NCBI GenBank assembly: GCA_001899285.1
Contig: MKWA01000020.1
Span: 1 to 64,000 of the forward strand
DNA: 64,000 nt
Direction: 5' to 3'
Source of the DNA: Rhizobiales bacterium 64-17
Lineage (GTDB): Bacteria; Pseudomonadota; Alphaproteobacteria; Rhizobiales; Xanthobacteraceae
The notes below the pieces were generated by a model. That model worked only from the letters and a program-made list of their open reading frames with translations, had not been told where the DNA came from and searched no databases. Shown here piece by piece: positions 54,906 to 63,226 of the stretch (the stretch's first letter is position 1; the number at the start of each line of letters is the position of its first letter). Both the position numbers and the translations under genes were made by a program.

Positions 54906-56173
54906 GCGTCGCCGTCACCAAACTCAAATCCGGACTGACGGTTGTCACCGACGACATGCCGCATCTGCAGACAGCGTCGCTCGGCGTCTGGATCGGCGCC
55001 GGCAGCCGCAATGAACTGCCGCAGGAGCATGGCATCGCGCATATGCTCGAACACATGGCGTTCAAGGGCACCAGGCGCCGCACCGCGCGACAGATCGCCG
55101 AGGAGATCGAGGCGGTTGGTGGCGATCTCAATGCCGCGACCAGCGTCGAGAGCACCGGTTATTTCGCCCGCGTGCTCAAGGCGGACGTGCCACTGGCGCT
55201 CGACGTTCTCTCCGATATCCTCACCGAGCCGACGTTCGTGCCGGAAGAGGTCGCGCGCGAGCAGGGCGTGATCGTGCAGGAGATCGGTGCGGTCGGCGAC
55301 ACGCCGGACGATCTCGTGTTCGAGCGGTTGCAGGAAACCGCGTTTCCGGATCAGCCGATCGGCCGCGCCATCCTCGGTACGCCGGAGACGGTGCGTTCGT
55401 TCGACGACGTGGCGCTGCGCGGCTATCTTTCGCGCAACTACCGTGCGCCGGACATGGTGGTGGTCGGCGCCGGCGCGGTGACGCATGAGCAGATCGTCGC
55501 CGAAGCGGAGCAGCGGCTCGGTTCGTTCGCCGGACCGGGCAAGCCGAAGCCGGATGCCGCGAAATTCGGCGGTGGCACGCGGCTCGAAGCCCGCGATCTC
55601 GAACAGGTGCATATCGCGGTGGCGCTCGAAGGGCTGCCGGCGCGCGACCCCGAAATCCATGCGCTGCAAGTGTTCACCGGCGCGCTCGGCGGCGGCATGT
55701 CCTCGCGCCTGTTCCAGCAGGTGCGCGAACAGCGCGGCCTCTGCTACACCATTCAGGCGTTTCATATGCCGTATGCCGACACCGGGCTGTTCGCGCTCTA
55801 TGCCGGCACCGATGCTGCCGACGTGCCGGAACTAATGCGCGTCTCGGTCGCCGAAATCGCCGACGCGACCGAAACGCTGACCGAGGCTGAGGTCGCACGC
55901 GTCAAGGCGCAGATGAAGGCGGGTCTCTTGATGGCGCTGGAAAGCTCGGAGGCGCGCGCCAGCCAGCTCGCCCGGCAGATGTTGATCCACGGCCGGCCGA
56001 TCCCGCTCGACGAGATCATCGCCAAGGTCGATGCCGTGACGGTGGAGCGCGCCCGCGCCGCCGGCCGCGCGCTGATCGGCCGCGGCCGCATCGCCATGTC
56101 CGCGCTCGGGCCGGGGCGGGGCCTTGAGAATGCGGCGACGATCGCGGAAAGTCTGGTCCAGCGCGCGGCCTGA
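54902..56173 (+). CDS. M16-family zinc peptidase (pitrilysin/MPP-like)
   Basis: Protein of 423 residues, the size of a single mitochondrial-processing-peptidase-like subunit. The inverted zinc motif HxxEH is HMLEH in HGIAHMLEHMAFKG (about residue 45), and the third ligand Glu is in REQGVIVQEIG (about residue 125), so it should be active. Two M16 halves are present; the second (FTGALGGGMSSRLFQQVREQ) binds substrate. Translationally coupled to thrC, a pairing seen widely in Hyphomicrobiales. Natural substrate unknown. Confidence 0.93.
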   Translation: MSVAVTKLKSGLTVVTDDMPHLQTASLGVWIGAGSRNELPQEHGIAHMLEHMAFKGTRRRTARQIAEEIEAVGGDLNAATSVESTGYFARVLKADVPLALDVLSDILTEPTFVPEEVAREQGVIVQEIGAVGDTPDDLVFERLQETAFPDQPIGRAILGTPETVRSFDDVALRGYLSRNYRAPDMVVVGAGAVTHEQIVAEAEQRLGSFAGPGKPKPDAAKFGGGTRLEARDLEQVHIAVALEGLPARDPEIHALQVFTGALGGGMSSRLFQQVREQRGLCYTIQAFHMPYADTGLFALYAGTDAADVPELMRVSVAEIADATETLTEAEVARVKAQMKAGLLMALESSEARASQLARQMLIHGRPIPLDEIIAKVDAVTVERARAAGRALIGRGRIAMSALGPGRGLENAATIAESLVQRAA

Positions 56174-56188
56174 AATCGAGACCGACCG

Positions 56189-56776
56189 ATGGCGTTCTTC
56201 CGCTCCGCCAATCCGACCGAACAGTCGACCGTGGTCTGGGGCGAGGGCGTCAAGCTGCGCGCGCCGCTGATGGGCGACTATCCGGCCTGGGCGGAATTGC
56301 GCGCGGTGAGCCGCGAATTCCTCACGCCGTGGGAGCCGACCTGGCCGGCCGACGATCTCACCCGCGGCGCGTTTCGCCGCCGTCTGCGCCGCTATGCCGA
56401 CGATCAGCGCGCCGATGTCGCTTATGCGTTTCTGCTGTTCCGCTCGGCTGACGACGTGCTGCTCGGCGGCCTGACGATCGCCAATGTGCGGCGTGGCGTC
56501 GCGCAGGCCGGGACGCTCGGCTACTGGATGGGTGCGCCGCATGCCGGGCAGGGCTATATGAGCGCGGCGCTGCAGGCGGTGCTGCCGTTCTGCTACAACG
56601 AGCTGGGGCTGCACCGCGTCGAAGCGGCGTGCATTCCACGCAACGAACCGTCGATCCGGCTCCTCGAGAAGTCCGGCTTCACGCGCGAGGGGATGGCGAA
56701 GGAATATCTCTGCATCAACGGCGTGTGGCAGGACCATCTATTGTTCGGCCGCCTCAAGGCGCAGTCGGAAACATGA
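56189..56776 (+). CDS. GNAT-family N-acetyltransferase (RimJ/RimL-like)
   Basis: Enzyme of 195 residues that transfers acetyl from acetyl-CoA, probably to a protein N-terminus. The GNAT acetyl-CoA site is the segment LGYWMGAPHAGQGYMSAAL and the closing helix motif is NEPSIRLLEKSGFTREGMAK. It follows the M16 gene by 15 nt and ends the thrC operon. Similarity is to RimJ; target not known. Confidence 0.9.
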   Translation: MAFFRSANPTEQSTVVWGEGVKLRAPLMGDYPAWAELRAVSREFLTPWEPTWPADDLTRGAFRRRLRRYADDQRADVAYAFLLFRSADDVLLGGLTIANVRRGVAQAGTLGYWMGAPHAGQGYMSAALQAVLPFCYNELGLHRVEAACIPRNEPSIRLLEKSGFTREGMAKEYLCINGVWQDHLLFGRLKAQSET

Positions 56777-56933
56777 AGGGCGAGGCCGGGGCTGCCGGGT
56801 TTCCGACACGATCCTGTCCGATAAGCTGCGCCGGTTTGCCGGCGTGGTAAGCGAACTTGGGTTTACGAACTTGGGTTTATCCGCCGACCGCTGATATAGT
56901 TTCTGTCTGCCAACGCGTAACGAGTATGTGCCG

Positions 56934-57593
56934 ATGACCGAACGTCCCCCGTCCGCCCGTTTCGCCGCAACCGCCGCCGTGCTGCTGCTGCTCGGCGCCG
57001 CCGTGTCGGGCTGTTCGTCGGTCGGCGGCATGTTCGGCTCGTCATCGTCGAGTACGTCCGGTTCGTCCGATCTGCTGCCGGCCGCGACCGGCGCGCAGGC
57101 ATCCGCGACGCCGGCGGCTCCGGCGGAGTTCGACTGCCCCTCGGTGGAGATCCGCGCCGGCGCCTCGACCTTGACCATCAACGCCGCCGGCAAGCCGACG
57201 GAGGGCGGCGCGCTCGATCTGCGGTATCAGGGGTCGATCGTGCGCACGGCGCGCGAGTGCCAGCTCGTGGCGGGCAACGTCAATCTGCGCGTCGGCATCG
57301 AAGGCCGCATCGTGCTTGGTCCGGCCGGCGGTCCCGGTAACGTCGAGGTGCCGATCCGTCTCGCCGTGGTCGAGGAAGGCGCCAATCCGAAGACCATCGC
57401 CACCAAGCTCTATCGCACGGCCGTGGCGATCCCGCCGGATCAAAGCAATTCGAATTTCTATTATGTCGCGGAAGATCTCGCGTTCCCGATGCCGCGCGGC
57501 GGTGACATCGACAAATACGTGATCTATCTCGGCTTCGATCCGCAAGCCGAGCCGGCCAGACCGCAGCGCCGTCCTGCCCGCCGCGCGCGGTAA
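56934..57593 (+). CDS. Putative lipoprotein
   Basis: Predicted 219-residue protein. Residues 12-27 form a lipoprotein signal with lipobox AVSGC (Cys27), followed by a Ser-rich linker (SSSSSTSGSS). The body is beta-rich with FDCPSVEIRAGASTLTINAAG and ends in an Arg-rich tail. Cys at DCPSV and ARECQL could pair. Similar Ser-linker lipoproteins occur across Hyphomicrobiales without known function. ATG at 56934 preferred over GTG at 56928. Confidence 0.78.
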   Translation: MTERPPSARFAATAAVLLLLGAAVSGCSSVGGMFGSSSSSTSGSSDLLPAATGAQASATPAAPAEFDCPSVEIRAGASTLTINAAGKPTEGGALDLRYQGSIVRTARECQLVAGNVNLRVGIEGRIVLGPAGGPGNVEVPIRLAVVEEGANPKTIATKLYRTAVAIPPDQSNSNFYYVAEDLAFPMPRGGDIDKYVIYLGFDPQAEPARPQRRPARRAR

Positions 57594-57600
57594 TCGCGCC

Positions 57601-57637
57601 GCTCTCACTCCGCCTTATCCTGAGAAGCCGCGCAGAA
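57601..57637. repeat. Partial copy of the CCTCATCCTGAGG intergenic element
   Basis: CTCTCACTCCGCCTTATCC and the following bases align with the left end of the element at 424-460 with a few mismatches; the right arm is missing. It lies in the short gap between convergent genes. Confidence 0.6.
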
Positions 57638-57658
57638 TTTCTGGCGACGGTGTGCGCC

Positions 57659-58315
57659 TCACCAGCCGCGTAGCGCGATCACGGTGCTCTTGAGCAGCCG
57701 CATGTCGGTGATCACCGTACGCGCGCCCGACGCGGTGAGCTGCGCGGCGAGGTGCGGACCCGCATGGCTGCCGCCGACAAAGCCGATCGGCGTCATGCCG
57801 GCGGCCGCCGCTGCGGTCACGCCGACCGGGGAATCCTCGACGACGATGCACTCCTGTGGCCGCACTCGCATCTTTTCGGCGACCAGCAGGAACACGTCGG
57901 GGGACGGCTTGCCGCGCGGCATATCGCTTGCCGAGAACAGATAAGGGTCGAAGAACCGCAGCAGGCCCACGGTCTCGAGGCTCATCCGCATGCGGTCGAG
58001 CGGCGAGGAGGAGGCGACGCATTTGCGGCCGCGCAGCCAGGTCAACGCATGCGCCACATGGGCGGTGGCGCGCAGATCGTGCTGGAAGCGGGCGAGGGTG
58101 GTGGCGGCGACATGGGCGGTGAAACCGGCCGGCAGCTTGCGGCCGGCGGCCTGTTCCACCTCGGCGAACATGTCGGCGGGGCGGCGGCCGGTGAAATAGC
58201 GGGCGATCAAATCGGGCGTGAGCGCGATGCCGATGCGCTGGAACTCATGAGCAGCGACAGCCGCGGCGAGCGGCTCGCTGTCGATGAGAACGCCATTGCA
58301 ATCGAAGATAACCAC
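57659..58315 (-). CDS. HAD-superfamily phosphatase-like protein
   Basis: Product of 218 residues in the beta-phosphoglucomutase/GPH-like subfamily. Motif I is VIFDCNGVLIDSEP: the nucleophile Asp is present, but the second Asp (general acid/base, normally DxD) is Asn. Motif II is ASSSPLDRM, the Lys is in GKPSPDVFLL and motif IV is VVEDSPVGV. The Asn change should slow or alter phosphatase chemistry unless this is a natural variant branch. Start is a GTG at 58315 closely preceded by GGGGGA; an upstream in-frame stop rules out a longer protein. Substrate unknown. Confidence 0.83.
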   Translation of the reverse strand: MVIFDCNGVLIDSEPLAAAVAAHEFQRIGIALTPDLIARYFTGRRPADMFAEVEQAAGRKLPAGFTAHVAATTLARFQHDLRATAHVAHALTWLRGRKCVASSSPLDRMRMSLETVGLLRFFDPYLFSASDMPRGKPSPDVFLLVAEKMRVRPQECIVVEDSPVGVTAAAAAGMTPIGFVGGSHAGPHLAAQLTASGARTVITDMRLLKSTVIALRGW

Positions 58316-58398
58316 GGTCCCCCAACCTCGGTTGTCTCTTCAATGCGAGCGAATCACTCAAGAGGATACGCAGCACTGAATCCGCAGGCACAGGACAA

Positions 58399-58420
58399 GG
58401 AGAGAGGGTCCCCTCTCTCC
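58399..58420. promoter_or_regulatory. Perfect 10-bp inverted repeat upstream of the HAD gene
   Basis: GGAGAGAGGG (58399-58408) and CCCTCTCTCC (58411-58420) around a 2-nt spacer, about 84 nt upstream of the HAD start. Looks like an operator; no regulator gene adjacent. Confidence 0.45.
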
Positions 58421-58435
58421 ACAGGTTATGAGTCT

Positions 58436-58444
58436 TGTGGATAA
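58436..58444 (-). promoter_or_regulatory. Single DnaA-box match (TTATCCACA)
   Basis: TGTGGATAA on the plus strand is the exact reverse complement of the TTATCCACA consensus. Only one clear box is present and no AT-rich unwinding region, so it is not an origin. It forms half of an imperfect inverted repeat with TCCACAGG at 58418-58425. Confidence 0.35.
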
Positions 58445-58568
58445 CTGATTCGGCCCATTCCAGGCGACAGCAAAGATGCCCGACTCGGCCGATTCGCGCC
58501 GATGGCGCTGACCTCCGGCGCAGGCTGGTCGGCCAATGGCCGATCGGGCCTCCCTCCGGGAGCCGAAA

Positions 58569-58600
58569 ACAAAAATGGCCGGGATTTTCCCGGCCATTTC
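58569..58600 (-). terminator. Rho-independent terminator of the F0 ATP synthase operon
   Basis: Stem AAATGGCCGGG (about 58573-58583) with CCCGGCCATTT (about 58588-58598) and a short A/T loop; on the minus strand followed by TTTTTGTTTT. Third occurrence of the ATGGCCGGG stem. Confidence 0.88.
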
Positions 58601-58634
58601 AGAATTGAAGCGCGTGTCGCGTCAGTTGAGCAAG

Positions 58635-59126
58635 TCAGTTCAGCTTGGCGCGGACATCCTCGATGCCCTTGGCGAGCAGGTCGGCGGCGGTCTGGCCCTT
58701 CACCGTGTCACCGAGAATCTTCTCGGCGGCGGAGACAGCGGCTTCCGCGGCGGCGGCGCGCACGTCGCCGAGCGCCTGGGCTTCCGCCTGAGCGATCTTG
58801 GTCTCGGCCATCTTGGTGCGACGCGCAACGAATTCCTCGACGCGGATCTTGGCCTCGGCCTCGACCCGCTCGGCTTCCGCCTTGGCATTGGCGACGATCG
58901 CTTCCGCCTCGGCTTCGGCTTCCTGCTTCTTGCGGCGATAGCTCTCGACCAGTGCCACCGCCTCTTGCTTGAGGCGGCTGGCTTCGTCGAGTTCGGCCTT
59001 GATCCGCTCGGCGCGGGCGTCGAGCGTCTTGGCCAGCGTCTTGTGAACGCCGAGATAGATCAGCAGGCCGACGAAGATCACGAAGGCGATGGCGACCCAG
59101 GTCTCGGGTTCGTGGAGATCAAACAT
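58635..59126 (-). CDS. atpF: F0F1 ATP synthase subunit b
   Basis: Peripheral stalk subunit of 163 residues: an N-terminal transmembrane helix ([19 protein letters not shown]) and a long charged, Ala-rich coiled coil (about 30-150) that reaches F1. Last gene of the minus-strand F0 operon, 23 nt after the b' gene. Having both b and b' is usual in alphaproteobacteria. Confidence 0.95.
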   Translation of the reverse strand: MFDLHEPETWVAIAFVIFVGLLIYLGVHKTLAKTLDARAERIKAELDEASRLKQEAVALVESYRRKKQEAEAEAEAIVANAKAEAERVEAEAKIRVEEFVARRTKMAETKIAQAEAQALGDVRAAAAEAAVSAAEKILGDTVKGQTAADLLAKGIEDVRAKLN

Positions 59127-59149
59127 GGTGTCCTCGGCGTCCGTATGCG

Positions 59150-59686
59150 TCAGCGTTTCAGGGCGCCGGCGACCGCCGCAGCGACCGCCTGTTCCTGCGG
59201 CTTCGTGCCGGTCAGCCGCTCGACGATCGTCGCGGCGGCATCCTGCGCGATGGCGCTGACATTGGACATCGCCGCCGTCTTGGTGGCCGCGATGGTCTTT
59301 TCCGCATCGGCGAGCTTGGCGTTGAGCTGGGTTTCCAGCGTCTTGCGGGTCGCCTCGGACGCGGCGGCCTGCTTGTCACGCATCTCGCTGGCGATGGCCT
59401 GGCCGCGATTGCGGGCATCGGCCAGCGCCTTTTCGTAGGACGCGAGCGCCGCGTCGGATTCCGCCTTCAGCTTTTGCGCATGGGCGAGGTCGTCGTCGAT
59501 GCGCTTCTGGCGGGTGTCGATGATCGCGCCGATACGCGGCAGCGCGACCTTCGCCATCATCACGTAGAGAAAGACAAACGTGATGACCAGCCAGAAGAGC
59601 TGAGACGCGAACGTCTGCGAGTTGAAAGGAGGAAACGGCTCCTTGTGGCCCGCAGGCTGTTCGGTATGGGCTGTCGTGGTGGCCAT
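59150..59686 (-). CDS. atpG: F0F1 ATP synthase subunit b'
   Basis: Second peripheral stalk subunit of 178 residues. A 30-residue polar N-terminus precedes the transmembrane helix ([20 protein letters not shown]); the rest is coiled coil ([20 protein letters not shown]). The order atpE-b'-b and the longer N-terminus identify it as b' (also called AtpF2). Confidence 0.93.
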   Translation of the reverse strand: MATTTAHTEQPAGHKEPFPPFNSQTFASQLFWLVITFVFLYVMMAKVALPRIGAIIDTRQKRIDDDLAHAQKLKAESDAALASYEKALADARNRGQAIASEMRDKQAAASEATRKTLETQLNAKLADAEKTIAATKTAAMSNVSAIAQDAAATIVERLTGTKPQEQAVAAAVAGALKR

Positions 59687-59707
59687 CGCGGTGTCGCCTC
59701 TGGTGTC

Positions 59708-59935
59708 TTAGAGCGCGAACAGGAGCAGCAGCGCGATCAGCAGCGAGAAGATGCCGAGCGCTTCGGTCACGGCGAACCCGAAAATCAGGTTGCCGAACTG
59801 GCCCTGGGCGGCCGACGGGTTGCGCACGGCGGCGGCCAGATAGTGGCCGAAAATCGCGCCGACGCCGACGCCCGCTCCGCCCATGCCGATGCAGGCAATG
59901 CCGGCGCCGATGTACTTCGCTGCGATGGGATCCAT
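59708..59935 (-). CDS. atpE: F0F1 ATP synthase subunit c
   Basis: Proteolipid of the rotating ring, 75 residues, two membrane helices with the polar loop [10 protein letters not shown] between them. The first helix is glycine-rich ([19 protein letters not shown]). The proton-carrying carboxylate is the Glu in [14 protein letters not shown] (about residue 58), so it is a Glu-type H+ ring without the extra Na+ ligands obvious in sodium rings. Confidence 0.96.
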   Translation of the reverse strand: MDPIAAKYIGAGIACIGMGGAGVGVGAIFGHYLAAAVRNPSAAQGQFGNLIFGFAVTEALGIFSLLIALLLLFAL

Positions 59936-59979
59936 GGAAAGCTCCTTTGTGTTGGATTCAGTCGTGTTGGGTTTCAGGC

Positions 59980-60729
59980 TTAGTGGCCTGGGTGAATAGC
60001 GTCGTTGAGGTAGATGCAGGTGAGGATCGCGAACACGTAAGCCTGCAGGAACGCGACCAGCAGTTCGAGCGCGGTGAGCGCGACGACCAGCGCGAGCGGC
60101 AGCGTCGCACCGGCAATGCCGAGAATGCCGGCCGAGCCGAGCAGGGTGATGAAGCTGGCGAACACCTTCAGGGTGATGTGGCCGGCCAGCATGTTCGCGA
60201 ACAGACGCACGCTGTGCGAGATCGGGCGCGACAGGAACGACAGCACCTCGATGAACACGATCAGCGGCAGGATGTAGATCGGAATGCCCTTGGGCACGAA
60301 CAGGTTGAAGAAGTGCAGGCCGTGCTTCCAGAAGCCGTAGATCAACACGATCAGGAACACCGTGATGGCGAGCGCCGCGGTGATGATGATGTGCGAGGTG
60401 ACGGTGAAGGTGTAGGGGATCAGGCCGACCAGATTGGCGACCAGCACGAACATGAACAGCGAGAACACGAACGGAAAGAACTTCATTCCTTCCTTGCCGG
60501 CCGTGCTCTGGATCGTGTCGGCGACGAATTCATAGGACAGTTCGGCGACCGACTGCAGGCGGTTCGGCACCAGCGAGCGGCTCGCGGTGGTCGCCAGCAG
60601 GAAGGCGGTGATGCCGCCGGCGGCGAGCACCATGAAGGCGGCCGAATTGGTGAAGGAGATTTCGTGACCGCCGATCTGGGTGACCGGGAAGAGGTTCACG
60701 ATATTGAATTGATGAATCGGGTCGGCCAT
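59980..60729 (-). CDS. atpB: F0F1 ATP synthase subunit a
   Basis: Proton half-channel subunit of 249 residues with five or six membrane helices. The essential Arg lies in [15 protein letters not shown] (about residue 180), and [20 protein letters not shown] closes the channel helix. Start ATG at 60729 shares one base with the atpI stop (TGATG); a GTG one codon earlier is possible. Second gene of the operon. Confidence 0.96.
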   Translation of the reverse strand: MADPIHQFNIVNLFPVTQIGGHEISFTNSAAFMVLAAGGITAFLLATTASRSLVPNRLQSVAELSYEFVADTIQSTAGKEGMKFFPFVFSLFMFVLVANLVGLIPYTFTVTSHIIITAALAITVFLIVLIYGFWKHGLHFFNLFVPKGIPIYILPLIVFIEVLSFLSRPISHSVRLFANMLAGHITLKVFASFITLLGSAGILGIAGATLPLALVVALTALELLVAFLQAYVFAILTCIYLNDAIHPGH

Positions 60730-61079
60730 CACTTGGTCCTGTTCGGGGGCACCACGCCCGCCGCGCGCATCACATTCAGAACGCCGGCCGTAAAGCCGAG
60801 CAGAAGAAACACAATCAACCCCCAGGGCGTGCTGCCCAGCCAGCGGTCGAGCAGCCAGCCGATCAACGCCCCGACCAGAACGCCGGCCACCAGCTCGGTC
60901 GAGAGCCGGAAACCACGCGCCAGCGCCGACGGATCAGTCGTCGGCCGAGGCACTTCGCTTTGTTCGGGTGTCCGGCTCGATTTCGCAAGCCGATCGCCGA
61001 GACGCTGAAGCCTCGCGGAGAGGTCGGCCTCGTCGTTCGGGGTGTTCTGATCGCCGTTGCGTTGCGTGCCGTCAGCCAT
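60729..61079 (-). CDS. atpI: F0F1 ATP synthase subunit I
   Basis: Assembly factor for the c ring, 116 residues. A hydrophilic N-terminal half (about 1-60) is followed by two transmembrane helices ([39 protein letters not shown]). ATG at 61079 chosen ([11 protein letters not shown]); the longer frame upstream lacks family features. First gene of the F0 operon, stop/start coupled to atpB. Confidence 0.92.
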   Translation of the reverse strand: MADGTQRNGDQNTPNDEADLSARLQRLGDRLAKSSRTPEQSEVPRPTTDPSALARGFRLSTELVAGVLVGALIGWLLDRWLGSTPWGLIVFLLLGFTAGVLNVMRAAGVVPPNRTK

Positions 61080-61327
61080 TGCCTTCGACCCGTCGCGACC
61101 GCGCTCGCGTCGCACACCGCCCCCCGAGGCCGCGCGGACCATACTGATGGCGCTAGGGCGAGTCAACCGAACCGCATGCGACATAAGTCGCTGAAAACAC
61201 GCCTGAAAATGCGAAGTTTGGGGATAGCCGCGCCATCGCATGCCGCAATGCGGCGGGAAACGGGTTCGGACCGTTCTGTCGGCGCTGCGGCGATGCTAGG
61301 TTCGCCCCGGAAATGCAGAGAGGTCCA

Positions 61328-61951
61328 ATGTCCCGCACGATTGATTATTACTTTTCGCTGGTCTCGCCCTGGGCCTATATCGGCCACACCACGTTCATGG
61401 ACCTGGCCCGCCGGCACAATGCCGAGGTCCGGTTCAAGCCGATGTCGCTGTCGAGCGTGTTCCCGGAAACGGGCGGTCTGCCGCTTGCCAAGCGCGCGCC
61501 GGCCCGCCAACGCTATCGGCTGATGGAACTTCAGCGCTGGCGCGAGAAGCGCGGCGTCCGGCTTAATGTCCATCCGAAATTCTGGCCGTTCGACGTGAAC
61601 GCCGCCGACCATTTCGTCGTGGCGATCGTCCAGTCCGGCACCGATCCCGATCAGTTCCTGCGCAATGCCTTCCCCGGTGTCTGGGCCGATGAGAAGAACC
61701 TGGCCGACGAGGAGACCCTGGTGGCGCTCGCCAACGGCGTCGGCCTGCCGGCCACCGACCTGCTCGCCGCCAGCAAGAGCGACAAGGTGAAGGCTGCCTA
61801 TCAGCAGAACATCCAGGACGCGCTGAAAGCCGATGCGTTCGGGTCACCCTGTTACGTTCTCGACGGCGAGGTGTTCTGGGGGCAGGATCGGATCGAACTC
61901 CTTGCCGATGCGTTGACCTCGGGCCGCAAGCCTTACGGTAGCGATGTGTGA
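61328..61951 (+). CDS. 2-hydroxychromene-2-carboxylate isomerase/DsbA-family protein
   Basis: Glutathione-dependent isomerase-like protein of 207 residues with a thioredoxin fold and helical insert. The N-terminal DYYFSLVSPWAYIGH places a Ser where DsbA has the first Cys, as in kappa-class GST and HCCA isomerases; cis-Pro is in AFGSPCYVLDGEVFWGQDR. No naphthalene pathway genes are near, so the substrate is uncertain. ATG at 61328 lies 4 nt after GAGAGG. Divergent from atpI. Confidence 0.87.
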   Translation: MSRTIDYYFSLVSPWAYIGHTTFMDLARRHNAEVRFKPMSLSSVFPETGGLPLAKRAPARQRYRLMELQRWREKRGVRLNVHPKFWPFDVNAADHFVVAIVQSGTDPDQFLRNAFPGVWADEKNLADEETLVALANGVGLPATDLLAASKSDKVKAAYQQNIQDALKADAFGSPCYVLDGEVFWGQDRIELLADALTSGRKPYGSDV

Positions 61952-61970
61952 GGGAGATCGGAGGACGCTC

Positions 61971-62621
61971 ATGAGGATGCGTTCGATCACGGCCAGCGCC
62001 ATCTTTGGTGTCGTTCTCGGTGCCGGCCTGGCATGGGCCGCCACCGCGACGCGCGCCGACGAAGGGGCGGCCTCCATGGTTCCCGATACCGGCCCGGCGA
62101 TCGTTGTGCCGGAAACCGGAACGCCGCCTCAGACCGTTCCCGAACCGACCCTGCCGCCGCCTCCGGCCATCTTGCCGCCGGTCACGCCTCCCGCGAACGC
62201 CAAAACGGCGACCGACAAGACCGCACCCGACGACAAGGATGCCACGCCCCGCTACCGTTTCAGCGCGTCCGGCGACGGCTTTGTCCGGCTCGATTCGCAG
62301 ACCGGCGAGGTGTCGTATTGCGCGCCACGCACCGCCGGCTGGGCCTGCCAGCCCGCGGCCGACGAGCGCGCCGCGTTCGAGGCGGAGATTGCGCGTCTTG
62401 CCGACGCCAATGTGGCGCTCAAGCGCGATCTCGCCGCGCATCAGCCGCCACCTGTCGCGCCGGATGCGGCTCCGCCCAAGGGTTATCGGGTGCCCGAGGT
62501 GGAGCTTCGCCTGCCGACCAACGAGGACATTGATCGCGCGGTGACGTTTGCCGGAAAAGTCTGGAAGAGGCTGGTCGATATGCTCAACGACATCCAGAAA
62601 GAGACGCGTGAGAAAATCTGA
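61971..62621 (+). CDS. Secreted Pro-rich protein with C-terminal helix, unknown function
   Basis: Predicted 216-residue protein. The signal peptide runs SITASAIFGVVLGAGLAWAA, cut near TRA-D. A Pro/Thr-rich linker follows (VPEPTLPPPPAILPPVTPP), then a small domain with two Cys (GEVSYCAPRTAGWACQP) and a coiled-coil stretch (FEAEIARLADANVALKRDL), and an amphipathic C-terminus. Start supported by GGAGGA. It follows the isomerase by 19 nt and precedes yjbQ by 27 nt, so all three may be one unit. I recognise no named family. Confidence 0.75.
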   Translation: MRMRSITASAIFGVVLGAGLAWAATATRADEGAASMVPDTGPAIVVPETGTPPQTVPEPTLPPPPAILPPVTPPANAKTATDKTAPDDKDATPRYRFSASGDGFVRLDSQTGEVSYCAPRTAGWACQPAADERAAFEAEIARLADANVALKRDLAAHQPPPVAPDAAPPKGYRVPEVELRLPTNEDIDRAVTFAGKVWKRLVDMLNDIQKETREKI

Positions 62622-62648
62622 CCGGAGCGCGTGCGGGGGTTATCGGCG

Positions 62649-63110
62649 ATGAGTCATGAGCTTTCGGCGCTGACGCGCGTCACGCCGCATCTGATCGCCA
62701 GCGCGAAGCTGACGGTCGCGACCACAGGGCAGGGCTTCACCGACATCACTCGCGAAGTCACGCGCTTCCTCAAGGAGATCGCCGCGCATGAGGGCACGGT
62801 GTTCCTGTTCCTGCGGCACACATCGGCGTCGCTGGTGATCCAGGAGAACGCCGATCCGGACGTGCAGAAGGATCTGGTCACGGCGCTCGATCGTCTCGCG
62901 CCGGAACGCGCCGGCTGGGTGCACGACACCGAAGGGCCGGACGACATGCCGGCGCACGTCAAGGCCATGCTCAACGGCGTGACGCTGCATGTGCCGGTGT
63001 TGCAGGGGACGATGAAGCTCGGCACCTGGCAGGGCGTTTATCTCGCCGAGCACCGCAGCGCGCCGCACCAGCGCGAGATGATCCTGCAATTTATCGGCAG
63101 CGCCGGCTGA
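62649..63110 (+). CDS. YjbQ/UPF0047-family protein
   Basis: Small beta-rich enzyme of 153 residues in the family also called secondary thiamine-phosphate synthase. Conserved motifs are FLRHTSASLVIQENADPDV (with His and Asn) and the C-terminal GTWQGVYLAEHRSAPHQREM, whose His and Glu line a metal-binding pocket. Physiological role is unclear. ATG at 62649 fits the family N-terminus better than the upstream start at 62631. Confidence 0.88.
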   Translation: MSHELSALTRVTPHLIASAKLTVATTGQGFTDITREVTRFLKEIAAHEGTVFLFLRHTSASLVIQENADPDVQKDLVTALDRLAPERAGWVHDTEGPDDMPAHVKAMLNGVTLHVPVLQGTMKLGTWQGVYLAEHRSAPHQREMILQFIGSAG

Positions 63111-63121
63111 TATTAAACCGC

Positions 63122-63167
63122 GCATGATCCCGAAAAGCGGGAACCGGTTTTCGGATCAAGATCATGC
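63122..63167. repeat. Dispersed palindromic repeat, copy 3
   Basis: GCATGATCCCGAAAAG at the left and GGTTTTCGGATCAAGATCATGC at its right end (given in parts: GGTTTTCGGATC and GATCATGC) form an inverted repeat. Diverged member of the family at 21441 and 26774, lying just after yjbQ. Confidence 0.78.
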
Positions 63168-63178
63168 TCGGATGAAAA

Positions 63179-63208
63179 GAAAAACCCCGCCGCGAGGCGG
63201 GGTTTTCC
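63179..63208. terminator. Bidirectional Rho-independent terminator between yjbQ and the MHS carrier
   Basis: Perfect 11-bp stem AAAACCCCGCC (63181-63191) / GGCGGGGTTTT (63196-63206) with GCGA loop; T-runs on both strands. Serves convergent yjbQ and the MHS carrier. Confidence 0.92.
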
Positions 63209-63226
63209 GTCTTGGTGCGCAGCGGC

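Larger units (their letters stand above)
58316..58634. other. Intergenic region with palindrome, DnaA-like box and terminator
   Basis: About 319 nt between the HAD start and the atpF stop, both on the minus strand. It holds a perfect 10-bp inverted repeat (58399-58420), one perfect DnaA-box match (58436-58444) and the ATP synthase terminator (58572-58598). No gene is seen. Confidence 0.65.

Noticed and set aside
58316-58634. Possible replication origin because of a DnaA-box match
   Set aside because: Only one exact box, no AT-rich stretch and none of the usual origin neighbours such as hemE or dnaA.
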